A DNA stretch of 64,000 nucleotides, taken from Mycolicibacterium parafortuitum. Its GTDB lineage: Bacteria; Actinomycetota; Actinomycetes; Mycobacteriales; Mycobacteriaceae. The notes under the pieces were generated by a model. That model saw nothing but the letters and a program-made list of their open reading frames with translations. It did not search any database and had not been told where the DNA came from. Shown here in pieces: positions 26,618 to 35,534 of this stretch. Every line of letters begins with the position of its first letter. Positions within the stretch are counted from its first letter, which is position 1. Made by a program: the position numbers and the translations under genes. The stretch lies in contig NZ_AP022598.1 in NCBI RefSeq assembly GCF_010725485.1, positions 4,526,001-4,590,000 of the forward strand, written 5' to 3'.

Positions 26618-26926
26618 GTGTGGACCGTTCGAGTGGTGGCGTCCGGCGGGTTGGCCCTGCTGACCCTGGGCCTGGCCGCCCTGCCTCAGTCCCAGGAAGC
26701 TTCGGCCGATGTGTGCGGCTCCGTCGGCGGACGGCACGTCTCGGTGAACGCGTGCGGCAACGTCGCCGACGCCATCGCCCCCTGGGTTCCGCCCCCTGCG
26801 GCGTACGCGCCGCTGCCGGAGGACTACGAAGCGGCTCCTCCTCCACCGCCTCCACCCCCGCCGCCACCGAATGTCAGCGTGTGCGCGAACGTCGGAAGAA
26901 GGATCTCCGTCAGCGGGTGTGTTTAG
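26618..26926 (+). CDS. Small secreted proline-rich protein
   Basis: 102 aa from GTG 26618. A signal peptide (VVASGGLALLTLGLAALPQS, cleavage near ASA-DV) is followed by two short similar units, VCGSVGGRHVSVNACGNV and VCANVGRRISVSGCV, joined by a linker with twelve prolines in a row. The repeated C-x(9-12)-C units suggest two small disulfide loops on a stiff spacer. Unknown function. Its stop codon lies inside the IdeR-like box of the next gene. Confidence 0.65.
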   Translation: MWTVRVVASGGLALLTLGLAALPQSQEASADVCGSVGGRHVSVNACGNVADAIAPWVPPPAAYAPLPEDYEAAPPPPPPPPPPPNVSVCANVGRRISVSGCV

Positions 26927-26936
26927 GCTAACCTCG
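26918..26936 (+). promoter_or_regulatory. IdeR iron box upstream of the siderophore uptake operon
   Basis: Compared with the IdeR consensus TTAGGTTAGSCTAACCTAA, this site agrees at 14 of 19 positions, with an unbroken TTAGGCTAACCT core (26923-26934). It ends 5 bp before the GTG of the siderophore-interacting protein, so iron-loaded IdeR would block transcription of the reductase-permease-ATPase operon. The closeness also hints at a leaderless start. Confidence 0.75.
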
Positions 26937-26941
26937 CCCAG

Positions 26942-27754
26942 GTGTCGTTCTCGTATGCCTCTGTCGTCGAGACCACCCACCTCAGCCGCCGCCTGAAACG
27001 GATCGTGCTCGACGTCGAAGCGCCGGATGTGCTGAACGTCAGGGTCGCCGGTGATTCCGCGGTAGGGGTGTATTTCCAGGCAGATGACCATCCCGAGGGC
27101 GAGGGCCGGAACTATTCGGTGCGCCACCAGGTCGGGGCGCGGGTGACGCTAGACGTCGTGCTGCATTCTCGCGGCCCCGGGACCGACTGGGCCGCGGGTG
27201 CCGCAGCAGGCGACCGTGTCGTGCTCGACCACGCACGCTCGTGGTACCGGCCTCCGGCCGACAGCGACTGGCAGCTACTCGTCAGCGACCTCTCAGGTTT
27301 GCCCGCGACCGCGCGCATCGTCGAGGAGCTCCCCGCCGACACCACCGCGACGGTGATCGTCGAGGTCGCCGCACCGGAAGATCTCGACTATCTGCCCCGC
27401 CGTCCGAACGTCTGTGTCCACAGCAGCGTCGGCACCGGAAACGGTCACGCCCCAAGCACACTCCTGCGCGCGATTCGCGAGATCGACCTGCCGGCCGGCC
27501 GCGGCTACTGCTGGTTCGCCGGCGAGGCGGCCGAATCCAGGGCCGTGCGCAAGTACCTGCGCAGCCTCGGCTGGACGATCGACCAGTACGACATCACCGG
27601 CTACTGGCGGTTCGACTCGGAGACCTGGGACGCGCGGTTCACCGAGGTCGAAGACGACGTGCTCGCGGTCTACGAGAAGGCGCTGACCGAAGGCAAAGGC
27701 GACAAGCAGGCCTTCGAGGAGTTCGACGAGGCCTGCGAGCGGATGGGTCTCTGA
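26942..27754 (+). CDS. Siderophore-interacting protein (ViuB/SIP-type ferric reductase)
   Basis: 270 aa from GTG 26942. The FAD-binding motif is in GEGRNYSVRHQV (R-x-Y-S), and the NAD(P)H half contains ATARIVEELPADTTATVIVE and the SIP signature GYCWFAGEAAESRAVRKYLR then ITGYWR. SIP proteins reduce ferric iron off internalised siderophores using NAD(P)H and flavin. It is the first gene of the uptake operon, 4 bp ahead of the first permease, so it probably strips iron from ferri-exochelin in the cytoplasm. Confidence 0.9.
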   Translation: MSFSYASVVETTHLSRRLKRIVLDVEAPDVLNVRVAGDSAVGVYFQADDHPEGEGRNYSVRHQVGARVTLDVVLHSRGPGTDWAAGAAAGDRVVLDHARSWYRPPADSDWQLLVSDLSGLPATARIVEELPADTTATVIVEVAAPEDLDYLPRRPNVCVHSSVGTGNGHAPSTLLRAIREIDLPAGRGYCWFAGEAAESRAVRKYLRSLGWTIDQYDITGYWRFDSETWDARFTEVEDDVLAVYEKALTEGKGDKQAFEEFDEACERMGL

Positions 27755-27758
27755 CTCG

Positions 27759-28808
27759 GTGACGACCCACACACCGCTCTCCCCGGCCCCCGAGGCATCG
27801 GCGCGGTATCCGACGCATGGCGGCAAGCTGATCGGGCTCGCCGCGGCGACCGGCCTGCTGGCCGTGGTGTGCATCGCCAGCCTCGCCGTCGGAACCGAGA
27901 ATGTCTCGCTGGCCACGGTGTGGTCCGCGGTGACCGATTACCGCGACGTCGGCGAAGAGTGGATCGTGCACGAACTGCGTATCCCGCGAACAGTGCTCGG
28001 ACTGCTGGTGGGCCTCGCGCTCGGATTGTCCGGAACCCTGATCCAGGCTGTCGGGCGTAATCCACTGGCCGACTCGGAGATCCTCGGGATCAATTCCGGC
28101 GCTTCACTGTTCGTGGTCAGCGCGATCGCGTTGCTCGGGCTCACCGGGATCTGGACCTACATCTGGTTCGCGTTCGCCGGCGCACTGTTCGCCATGGCCG
28201 TGGTGTACCTCGTCGGAATGTCCGGGCGAGCGGCCGTCACCCCGGTGCGGGTGCTTCTCGCCGGCGTCGCGGTCGGGGCGGTGCTGGAGGGGATCGGCTT
28301 CGCGATCCGCCTGCGGTATCCCCGCGCGTTCGACAACATGCGGTTCTGGGACGCCGGCGCGCTCGACGGCCGGCCGCTCGATGTGGCGCTGGCGATCGGG
28401 CCGTTCATCGCGGTGGGTGCGTTGCTGTGCCTGGCGGTGTCGCGGTCGCTGAACGTCACCTCGTTCGGGGACGACCTCGCGAAGAGCCTCGGCGGCAACG
28501 TGGTCCGCACCCAGCTGTTGAGCTTGGTCGCGGTCACCCTGCTGGCAGGTGCCGCGACGGCGGGCGCGGGCCCGATCGGGTTCGTCGGGCTGATGGTGCC
28601 GCACGCGGTACGTCGCTTCACCGGCCCGGATTGGCGGTGGATCCTCGGCTACGCGGTGGTGGTGTCGCCCGCGCTGCTGCTGGCGGCCGACATCGTCGGA
28701 CGTGTCGTCATCCGGCCGTCCGAGCTGCCCGCAGGCATCGTCACCGCCTTCATCGGTGCGCCGGTGCTGGTGTGGCTCATCCGGCGCCGCGGAGCGGACC
28801 GCACATGA
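27759..28808 (+). CDS. Ferric-siderophore ABC permease (FecCD family), first copy
   Basis: 349 aa from GTG 27759. About nine or ten membrane spans; hallmarks are HELRIPRTVLGLLVGLALGL, GTLIQAVGRNPLADSEILG then INSGAS, and GPIGFVGLMVPHAVRRFTGP, which is the FecCD coupling and exit region. It pairs with the next permease as a heterodimer. This position corresponds to an fxu gene of the M. smegmatis exochelin locus; the exact letter is not assigned here. Confidence 0.93.
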   Translation: MTTHTPLSPAPEASARYPTHGGKLIGLAAATGLLAVVCIASLAVGTENVSLATVWSAVTDYRDVGEEWIVHELRIPRTVLGLLVGLALGLSGTLIQAVGRNPLADSEILGINSGASLFVVSAIALLGLTGIWTYIWFAFAGALFAMAVVYLVGMSGRAAVTPVRVLLAGVAVGAVLEGIGFAIRLRYPRAFDNMRFWDAGALDGRPLDVALAIGPFIAVGALLCLAVSRSLNVTSFGDDLAKSLGGNVVRTQLLSLVAVTLLAGAATAGAGPIGFVGLMVPHAVRRFTGPDWRWILGYAVVVSPALLLAADIVGRVVIRPSELPAGIVTAFIGAPVLVWLIRRRGADRT

Positions 28809-29863
28809 CCACGCCCACGCCGATGGTGCGGTTCGGTCAGCGGCAGTGCGTTGTGCGCTTCGGCGGGGTGGCGGTGCGCGCTTCCTGGCGCGCGGTCGTC
28901 GTGGTGGCCGTGCTGACCGCTGCGGCCTTCGTCCTTGCCGTCCTGGCGATAGGTTTCGGCAAGTACCACGTCGCACCGGGAGACGTCCTCGGGGTACTCG
29001 CGGGCGTCAACACATCGTTCGACCGCGTGGTGGTCCTTGAGTGGCGGATGCCGCGGATGCTGATGGCACTGCTCGTCGGGGCGGCGTTCGGGGTGTCCGG
29101 GGCGATCTTCCAGGCGCTGACCCGAAACCCCCTGGGCAGCCCCGACATCATCGGGATCAATATCGGCGCGTATACCGGGGCCCTGGCGATCATGGCGACC
29201 GTCGGCGGCGGCTACTACGCCGTCGCGGGCGGTGCGCTGACCGGTGGGCTGGTGACCGCCGTCGTGGTGTACGCGTTGTCCTACCGCAACGGGACCGCCG
29301 GTTACCGGCTCATCGTGGTCGGTATCGCGGTCAGCGCGGTGCTGAACTCGGTCAACCAGTGGATCGTCATCAAACTCGACCACCACACGGCTGTCACCGC
29401 CGCGGTGTGGCAGCAGGGGTCACTGTCCGGAATGACGTGGTCGCAGGTGGTTCCGATGACGATCTGCCTGGTGGCGATGGCGGCCGCGCTGCTCGCACTG
29501 GGCCCGCAGTTGCCGGTCCTGCAGCTCGGCGACGACGCGGCGGGGGCCCTCGGTGTGCAACCCGACCGGGCGCGGCTGGGCTATCTTGTCGTCGGCGTCG
29601 GACTGGTCGCGCTGGCGTGCGCGGCCGCTGGACCGATCGCGTTCATCGCGCTGGCCGCACCGCAGCTCGCCCGTCGGTTGACCGCGAGTCCGGGTGTCGC
29701 CCTGGTACCCGCCGCGGCGATGGGGGCGGTGCTGCTGTTGGTCTGCGATGTCCTCGCCGCGAGGATGTTCGGCGACAACGCGATCCCTGTCGGTCCGGTG
29801 ACGGTGTCACTGGGCGGCAGCTACCTCGTCTACCTGTTGATCACCCAGGCGCGCCGCCGCTGA
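28805..29863 (+). CDS. Ferric-siderophore ABC permease (FecCD family), second copy
   Basis: 352 aa from ATG 28805 (ATGA overlap with the first permease). LEWRMPRMLMALLVGAAFGV, GAIFQALTRNPLGSPDIIG and GPIAFIALAAPQLARRLT are FecCD signatures; SPDIIG is typical of the FepG-like partner. Start chosen by the overlap and by the family's usual length. Works with the first permease and the FecE ATPase. Confidence 0.93.
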   Translation: MTTPTPMVRFGQRQCVVRFGGVAVRASWRAVVVVAVLTAAAFVLAVLAIGFGKYHVAPGDVLGVLAGVNTSFDRVVVLEWRMPRMLMALLVGAAFGVSGAIFQALTRNPLGSPDIIGINIGAYTGALAIMATVGGGYYAVAGGALTGGLVTAVVVYALSYRNGTAGYRLIVVGIAVSAVLNSVNQWIVIKLDHHTAVTAAVWQQGSLSGMTWSQVVPMTICLVAMAAALLALGPQLPVLQLGDDAAGALGVQPDRARLGYLVVGVGLVALACAAAGPIAFIALAAPQLARRLTASPGVALVPAAAMGAVLLLVCDVLAARMFGDNAIPVGPVTVSLGGSYLVYLLITQARRR

Positions 29864-30687
29864 TGCACAGAGAGCAACCGATGCCCCCCACCCGCCTGCA
29901 GGCCTCCTCGTTGTCCATCGCTTATGACGAGACGACGATCGTCAAAGAGCTCTCCGTCGCCGTGGCGGACGGACGCATCACCGTGATCGTCGGCCCCAAC
30001 GCGTGCGGGAAGTCGACACTGCTGCGCGGCTTGGCGCGGTTACTGAAACCTGCTGCCGGACAGGTGATTCTCGACGGCAGCGACATCGCCACACTCCACA
30101 CGAAGGAAGTGGCGCGCCGGCTGGGGCTACTCCCCCAGACCTCGATCGCCCCGGAGGGCATCAGCGTCGCCGATCTGATCTCGCGTGGACGCTTCCCGCA
30201 CCAGAAGCTGTTGCGGCAGTGGTCGACCGACGACCAGGCCGCGGTGGCCGAGGCCATGGCATGCACCGGGGTCACCGAGCTGGCGGGCCGGCTCGTCGAC
30301 GAGCTGTCCGGCGGTCAGCGCCAACGTGTCTGGGTCGCGATGGTGCTGGCGCAGCAGACCCCGCTGCTGCTGCTCGACGAACCGACCACCTATCTCGACA
30401 TCGCGCACCAGGTCGAGCTGCTCGACCTGTTCGCGATGCTCAACCGCGAACGCGGACACACCGTGGTCGCGGTACTCCACGACCTCAACCATGCCTGCCG
30501 CTACGCCGACGAGATCGTCGTGATGAAGTCAGGACACATTGTCGCCCAGGGAAATCCGGCTGACGTTGTCACCGCCGAGCTGATCGAGGGCGTGTACGGG
30601 CTGCGCTGTCAGATCATCGACGACCCCGAGACAGGTACTCCGTTGATCATCCCGCGCGCCTCGCCACATCTCACGGTTCGGCGGTGA
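29863..30687 (+). CDS. Ferric-siderophore ABC ATPase (FecE/FepC type)
   Basis: 274 aa from ATG 29863 (TGATG overlap), or 268 from ATG 29881. Walker A GPNACGKSTLLRGLARLL, signature [18 protein letters not shown], Walker B LLLLDEPTTYLDIAHQ and H-loop VVAVLHDLNHACRYAD. The GPNACGKST Walker A and DEPTTYLDIAHQ block are characteristic of siderophore uptake ATPases. The 3' end overlaps the convergent fxbA by 17 bp. Confidence 0.95.
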   Translation: MHREQPMPPTRLQASSLSIAYDETTIVKELSVAVADGRITVIVGPNACGKSTLLRGLARLLKPAAGQVILDGSDIATLHTKEVARRLGLLPQTSIAPEGISVADLISRGRFPHQKLLRQWSTDDQAAVAEAMACTGVTELAGRLVDELSGGQRQRVWVAMVLAQQTPLLLLDEPTTYLDIAHQVELLDLFAMLNRERGHTVVAVLHDLNHACRYADEIVVMKSGHIVAQGNPADVVTAELIEGVYGLRCQIIDDPETGTPLIIPRASPHLTVRR

Positions 30688-31615
30688 GATAGCCGCCGCC
30701 GCGGCCGAAGAAGTCCATCGCGCGGTGATCGAGACCATCTGCGGTGCGCACGACGTCGAGCACCAGGCCGTGTGACCGACCCCGGTACGCATCGGCGCCG
30801 GCGACGATCACCATGCCGCCGCCTTCCTCGATGAACACGCGACCCGGGGTGCCGCCGTACCGACAGCGTGAGACGTGGGCAGAGATCAACCGCAGTTTCT
30901 CGCCACGGAAGTGGGTGTAGGCATTGGGATACGGGTCCGACAACGCCCGGATGAACCGCTCGATGTCGGCCGCGGGCCAGTTCCAGTCGACGACGCTGTC
31001 TCGGTCGGAACGCTTATGGAAGAACGTCCGCTTGGTCAGGTCCTGCGGCACCGGTCGCGCCGTCCCGTGCTCCAACCCGTCCAGCGCCTGCTCCAACACC
31101 TCGGGGACCAGATCGAGGGTGTCGTACACCAGGCTCGTCCCGGTGCTCTGCGGCGTGATCGCCACCGAACGCTGCACCAGGATCGCGCCGGTGTCGAGTT
31201 CGTCGTCCATCAGATGCGCGGTCAGTCCGGTGTGACTCGCCCCGCTGATCAACGACCAGATCACCGGTGAGAAACCGGTGAACTCCGGCAGCAGGGAATC
31301 GTGCAGGTTGACGGTGCCGAGACGGGGAATACTGAAGAGTTCCTGTGGAAGTCTTGTGCGCCAATTGTTGGCGACCATCACGTCGGGCGCCAAATTGACG
31401 ATACGGTCGGCCAATTCGCGCGATGGCCGTTTGGCAAGGAACACCTCGATCCCCTCGGCGCGGGCATAGTCCTCGACCGAATCATCCCAAATCGACTCGT
31501 ACACATGGTCACTCGCGGGATGGGTGACCACCAGACACACGTCGTGCCGGGACTTGACCAGCGCTTCCAGCGTCCGGTGTCCCCATGTCTGATAACCGAA
31601 CATCACCACGCGCAC
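30671..31615 (-). CDS. fxbA: Exochelin formyltransferase FxbA
   Basis: 314 aa from GTG 31615 with GGGAGG upstream. Formyl-tetrahydrofolate transferase fold: VMVANNWRTRLPQELF (catalytic Asn), NLHDSLLPEFTGFSPVIW (His and the SLLP loop) and MDDELDTGAILVQR (catalytic Asp). The N- and C-terminal layout is that of methionyl-tRNA formyltransferases, but the location identifies it as FxbA, which formylates the N5-hydroxyl-amine of ornithine for exochelin. The loading adenylation domain carries a formyl-hydroxyornithine pocket, in keeping with formylation before loading. Controlled from the IdeR box 31 bp upstream. Confidence 0.92.
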   Translation of the reverse strand: MRVVMFGYQTWGHRTLEALVKSRHDVCLVVTHPASDHVYESIWDDSVEDYARAEGIEVFLAKRPSRELADRIVNLAPDVMVANNWRTRLPQELFSIPRLGTVNLHDSLLPEFTGFSPVIWSLISGASHTGLTAHLMDDELDTGAILVQRSVAITPQSTGTSLVYDTLDLVPEVLEQALDGLEHGTARPVPQDLTKRTFFHKRSDRDSVVDWNWPAADIERFIRALSDPYPNAYTHFRGEKLRLISAHVSRCRYGGTPGRVFIEEGGGMVIVAGADAYRGRSHGLVLDVVRTADGLDHRAMDFFGRGGGYLTAEP

Positions 31616-31645
31616 AGCAACCTCCCAGGTAAAAAGCTAGCCCAC

Positions 31646-31664
31646 TATGGTTAGCCTTTCCTTT
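31646..31664. promoter_or_regulatory. IdeR iron box between fxbA and the mbtH-exporter-NRPS operon
   Basis: TATGGTTAGCCTTTCCTTT agrees with the IdeR consensus at 13 of 19 positions, including the GGTTAGCCT core. It lies 31 bp before fxbA (minus strand) and 89 bp before the TTG of the mbtH-like gene, so one box can silence both directions when iron is plentiful. Confidence 0.7.
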
Positions 31665-31752
31665 GATAGCATGCCTTTCGGTCGTAGCGGTGCCCCAACA
31701 TATCTCGCGGGCGTCGGCCGTGAACAGACCCGAAACCTCCGGGAGGAACGTT

Positions 31753-32001
31753 TTGTCCAGCAATCCTTTTGACGAGCAGGACGGCCGCTTTCTGGTGCTG
31801 GTGAACGACGAGGAGCAGTACTCACTGTGGCCGACGTTCGCCGGGATACCGTCTGGCTGGCAAACAGTTTTCGGCGGGCCCGACGGCACGGACCGGGACA
31901 GCGCGTTGAGCTACGTCGAACAGCATTGGACCGATATGCGTCCGCGCTCCTTGCGTGAGCAGATGGATCATTCTGGTGCCGATGCGATTTCGCCGAGTTG
32001 A
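31753..32001 (+). CDS. MbtH-like protein, NRPS chaperone
   Basis: 82 aa from a TTG with GGGAGGA 5 bases upstream. All family marks are present: [38 protein letters not shown] with the invariant Trp pair, and the tail [15 protein letters not shown]. MbtH proteins bind adenylation domains and help them fold and work. As the first gene of the NRPS operon it most likely serves the giant synthetase. The exporter gene starts within its stop (TTGA). Confidence 0.95.
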   Translation: MSSNPFDEQDGRFLVLVNDEEQYSLWPTFAGIPSGWQTVFGGPDGTDRDSALSYVEQHWTDMRPRSLREQMDHSGADAISPS

Positions 32002-33719
32002 GCGCGACAGTCTCTGACGACAGCGTCAACTGGACCGGCACCGGAGTCCTGCACCGTGCACTGACACGTAACCGGCGCCGCCTCGGTGCGGGCTCAACAC
32101 TCATTGCTGCACACCAACTCTGCGAAGTATCGGTGCCGGTGCTGATCGGCGTGATTGTCGATCGCGCTGTTGCCACCGGATCGGTTCGGGCTATCCTGAT
32201 CTGGATTGCTGCGCTCGCCGCGCTCTTCATCGTGCTGACCGTCGTGTATCGCTTCGGGGCACGAATGCTGATGGCAGCGATAGCGGCCGAAGGACACCTG
32301 CTGCGTGTCGAGCTGAGCCGCAAGATCCTGGACCCGCTCGGCATCGACACGAACTACAAAGCAGGTGAACTACTTTCCATTTCGTCGACGGATGCGGACG
32401 AAACCGCCTATCTGCTCGACTACGTCCCACGTCTGGTCGGCGCCGTGGTCGCGACGATCGCGTGCGGAGCCCTGTTGCTCACCATCGACCTGCCTTTGGG
32501 TCTGATGGTCCTGGTCGGGGTTCCCATCGTGATGGCCGCACTGCAGCTCACTGCTCCGCTGATCGCCGCGCGGGTGGAGCACCAGCAGGCCGAGATCGGC
32601 AGGGCCACCGCGCTCGCGACCGATCTGATCAGCGGGCACCGTCCGCTGCAGGGTATCGGCGCACAACATAACGCTGCCGCGCGATACCGGGTGGCCAGCC
32701 GCCGTTCGTTGAGCGCGACACTGCGCGCGGCGCGGCTGGAAAGCGCCCACGCCGGCGCCGCGGCCGCTGCCGGTGCCCTCGCGGCGATGGCCGTCGCGGT
32801 CGCCGCGGCGTACTTCGCGATGCACGGCGACCTCACGCTCGGAGAGCTGATCACCGTGATCGGCCTCGCGCAGTTCCTCGCCGAACCGTTCGAGGTTCTG
32901 GCGACCCTGCCGAGTTCGGTTGCCGAGGCTCGCGCCTCGGCCAATCGCGTCGCGACCGTGCTGGCCGCGCCCACGCGCCACAGCGCGGAACCTCCGGTCC
33001 CCGCCGGGGGGTCGGCACGCGGATCGCTGACGGTGCGCGACGCCACACATGCGGGCCTGGACAGTCTGTCCCTCGACGTCCGTCCCGGCGAGTTCGTGGC
33101 AGTGCTGGCCACCGACCCGCGCGACGCGACGGCGCTGATGGATCTGCTCTCCGGTACCCGACGCACCGAAGACACCGGCTCGGTGGTGGTCAACGGTCGC
33201 CGCATCGGGCAACTCGATTACGGCACCCGGCGGACCACGATGCTCGTCGAGCACCATCACGGCGACCTCTTCAGTGGATCCCTGATCGCCAACCTCGCAA
33301 TCTCCGGAGCCGACGACGCGGCGGTACGCCGCGCACTCGAGGCGTCCTGCGCCCTCGACGTGGTGGCGCTCTACGAGGACGGACTCGACCATCCGGTGCT
33401 GGAGCGCGGCGCGAGCCTGTCAGGTGGGCAACGCCAGCGCTGGACGCTGGCGCGCGCGCTGGCCGCCGATCCCGACGTCCTCGTACTGCACGATCCGACC
33501 ACCGCCGTCGACGCGGTCACCGAGCAGTCCATCGCCGACGGCATCCGCGGACTTCGCAGTGCCGCCGGGCGGACGACGGTCGTGTTGACCAGCAGCCCCG
33601 CTCTGCTGGCGGCCGCCGACCGTGTCGTGCTGATCAGCGCCGGACGGGTGGCAGGCGAAGGCACCCACCGCGACCTGGTCGACAGGCATTCGGGCTATCG
33701 CGAGTTGGTGACGCGATGA
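31998..33719 (+). CDS. Half ABC exporter 1 (ExiT-type), degenerate nucleotide site
   Basis: 573 aa from TTG 31998. Residues about 30-310 form a six-helix exporter membrane domain; the rest is an ABC domain. Its Walker A position reads [18 protein letters not shown], with no GK-S/T; Walker B reads [12 protein letters not shown], with His for the Asp and Asp for the catalytic Glu; the H-loop position is VLTSSPALL with no His. The signature [15 protein letters not shown] is intact. It must work with the next gene, which has the complementary intact parts. Likely exports exochelin. Confidence 0.88.
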   Translation: MSATVSDDSVNWTGTGVLHRALTRNRRRLGAGSTLIAAHQLCEVSVPVLIGVIVDRAVATGSVRAILIWIAALAALFIVLTVVYRFGARMLMAAIAAEGHLLRVELSRKILDPLGIDTNYKAGELLSISSTDADETAYLLDYVPRLVGAVVATIACGALLLTIDLPLGLMVLVGVPIVMAALQLTAPLIAARVEHQQAEIGRATALATDLISGHRPLQGIGAQHNAAARYRVASRRSLSATLRAARLESAHAGAAAAAGALAAMAVAVAAAYFAMHGDLTLGELITVIGLAQFLAEPFEVLATLPSSVAEARASANRVATVLAAPTRHSAEPPVPAGGSARGSLTVRDATHAGLDSLSLDVRPGEFVAVLATDPRDATALMDLLSGTRRTEDTGSVVVNGRRIGQLDYGTRRTTMLVEHHHGDLFSGSLIANLAISGADDAAVRRALEASCALDVVALYEDGLDHPVLERGASLSGGQRQRWTLARALAADPDVLVLHDPTTAVDAVTEQSIADGIRGLRSAAGRTTVVLTSSPALLAAADRVVLISAGRVAGEGTHRDLVDRHSGYRELVTR

Positions 33720-35500
33720 CGATCAGCGAATCCGTCACGCCCCCGGTACTTCCCGTCGCGTCGATGCGGCGGACCTGGTCCTGGTTGACCACCGATCTGC
33801 GTAGCCGCCGCGCCCAGACCGCCCTGACCGTATCGGTCGGGTTGGCCGCCGCGGGCGCCGCTACCGTGCCCATCTACCTGCTCGGTTCGCTCGTCGACCG
33901 GGTGGAGGCGGGGAGCCCGGCCGACAGCCTGATCGGTCTCGCCGTCGTGATCGGCGTGGCCGCGGTGATCGGCGGTTTGGGCACCGGCCTGGCCCGGTAC
34001 CTGATCACCCGGCTCGGCGAGCATGCGGTCGCCGATCTGCGTGAGGACGTCCTGCGCACGGCGTTGCATCTGCCGGCCACCACCGTCGAGGAGAGCGGCC
34101 GTGGGGATCTGCTCTCCCGCGTCGGTGCGGATGTCGCCGCGGTCGCCAAGGCGGTGTCGCAGGTGTTGCCGGACATGCTCAACGCGTTCTTTCTCGGCGT
34201 CGTGACGCTGATCGGCATGGCAAGCCTCGACTGGCGGCTCGGACTCGCGGGTGCCCTGTGCATCCCGGCCTACGCGGCCGGGCTGCGGTGGTATCTGCCC
34301 CGCTCGGCACCGGTGTATGCCCAGCAGCGCGTCGCGCTGGCGGACCGGGCTCAGGCGACCGTGGAGTCGATCCAGGGTTCCCGCACCATCAATGCCTACG
34401 AAGTCCACGCCGACCACCTCGCCGGGATCGAGCGGGCGTCGGGGCGCGCCCGCGATCTCGAGGTCGGGGTGTTCACGCTGTTCACCCGCCTGGTCGGCAG
34501 GGTGAACAGGGCCGAGTTCATCGGACTGTCAGCGACATTGGTCGTCGGCTTCCTACTCGTGCGCACCGACGCCGTGACCCTCGGGCAGGTCACCGCCGCC
34601 GCACTGATGTTCCACCGGCTGTTCAACCCGATCGGCATGATGATGTACAACTTCGACGAGATCCAGGCCGGTGCCGCGTGCCTGGCCCGTCTGGTCGGGG
34701 TCGTCGACCTGCGCCCGTCCGCCGAGCCCGAGCACATCGACGTCCCCGGGCTGACCCGCATCCCTGCCGACGCCGGCGTCGAAATCAGAAACGTGTCCTT
34801 CTCCTACGGCACGGGACCCGAAGTGCTGCACGATGTCTCGCTGTCGATCCCGGAGGGCACCCGATGCGCGCTGGTGGGTACCACCGGGGCGGGTAAGACC
34901 ACGCTGGCGGCTGTGGTGGCAGGTCTGTATGCGCCCGACCGCGGGCAGAGTTACCTCGGCGGGGTTCCGGTCGCCGACATCCCCGAGGCCGAAGTGCGCC
35001 GCTGGGTCGCCACGGTGACCCAGGAGGTACACGTCTTCTCCGGTCCGCTGCTCGACGACCTGCGGCTGGCTGCGCCGGAGTCCGACCGCGAGCAGGTCTG
35101 GGCGGCACTGGAACGCGTCGGCGCACTCGACTGGGTGTCAGCGCTCGACGACGGCCTGGACACCCTGGTCGGCGAGCAGGGGGTGGCGCTGACGGCGGCA
35201 CAGGCTCAGCACATCGCGCTCGCCCGGCTGGTACTCGCCGACCCGCGCGTCGTGGTGCTCGACGAGGCCACCGCCGAAGCCGGCAGTGCCAGCGCCGCCG
35301 AATTGGAACGGGCCGCACTGGCGGCGACCGCCGGGCGTACCACACTCGTGGTCGCCCACCGGCTGACGCAGGCCGCCACCGCCGACCAGATCGTGGTGAT
35401 GGACGACGGTCGAATCATCGAGCGCGGCAACCATTCCGAGCTCGTCGAGCTCGGTGGACGGTACGCACGGCTCTGGGACGCCTGGAGCGCGCACAGCTGA
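33716..35500 (+). CDS. Half ABC exporter 2 (ExiT-type), catalytic partner
   Basis: 594 aa from ATG 33716 (ATGA overlap). Exporter membrane domain to about residue 330 ([40 protein letters not shown]). ABC domain: Walker [18 protein letters not shown], Walker [18 protein letters not shown]-loop [15 protein letters not shown], all intact; but the signature is [16 protein letters not shown] instead of LSGGQ. Together with exporter 1 it makes one good ATP site and one dead one. Ends 35 bp before the NRPS start, in the same operon. Confidence 0.92.
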   Translation: MTISESVTPPVLPVASMRRTWSWLTTDLRSRRAQTALTVSVGLAAAGAATVPIYLLGSLVDRVEAGSPADSLIGLAVVIGVAAVIGGLGTGLARYLITRLGEHAVADLREDVLRTALHLPATTVEESGRGDLLSRVGADVAAVAKAVSQVLPDMLNAFFLGVVTLIGMASLDWRLGLAGALCIPAYAAGLRWYLPRSAPVYAQQRVALADRAQATVESIQGSRTINAYEVHADHLAGIERASGRARDLEVGVFTLFTRLVGRVNRAEFIGLSATLVVGFLLVRTDAVTLGQVTAAALMFHRLFNPIGMMMYNFDEIQAGAACLARLVGVVDLRPSAEPEHIDVPGLTRIPADAGVEIRNVSFSYGTGPEVLHDVSLSIPEGTRCALVGTTGAGKTTLAAVVAGLYAPDRGQSYLGGVPVADIPEAEVRRWVATVTQEVHVFSGPLLDDLRLAAPESDREQVWAALERVGALDWVSALDDGLDTLVGEQGVALTAAQAQHIALARLVLADPRVVVLDEATAEAGSASAAELERAALAATAGRTTLVVAHRLTQAATADQIVVMDDGRIIERGNHSELVELGGRYARLWDAWSAHS

Positions 35501-35534
35501 CGCGCACCCCTATACGAAAGAGGATTGTCGGTAC

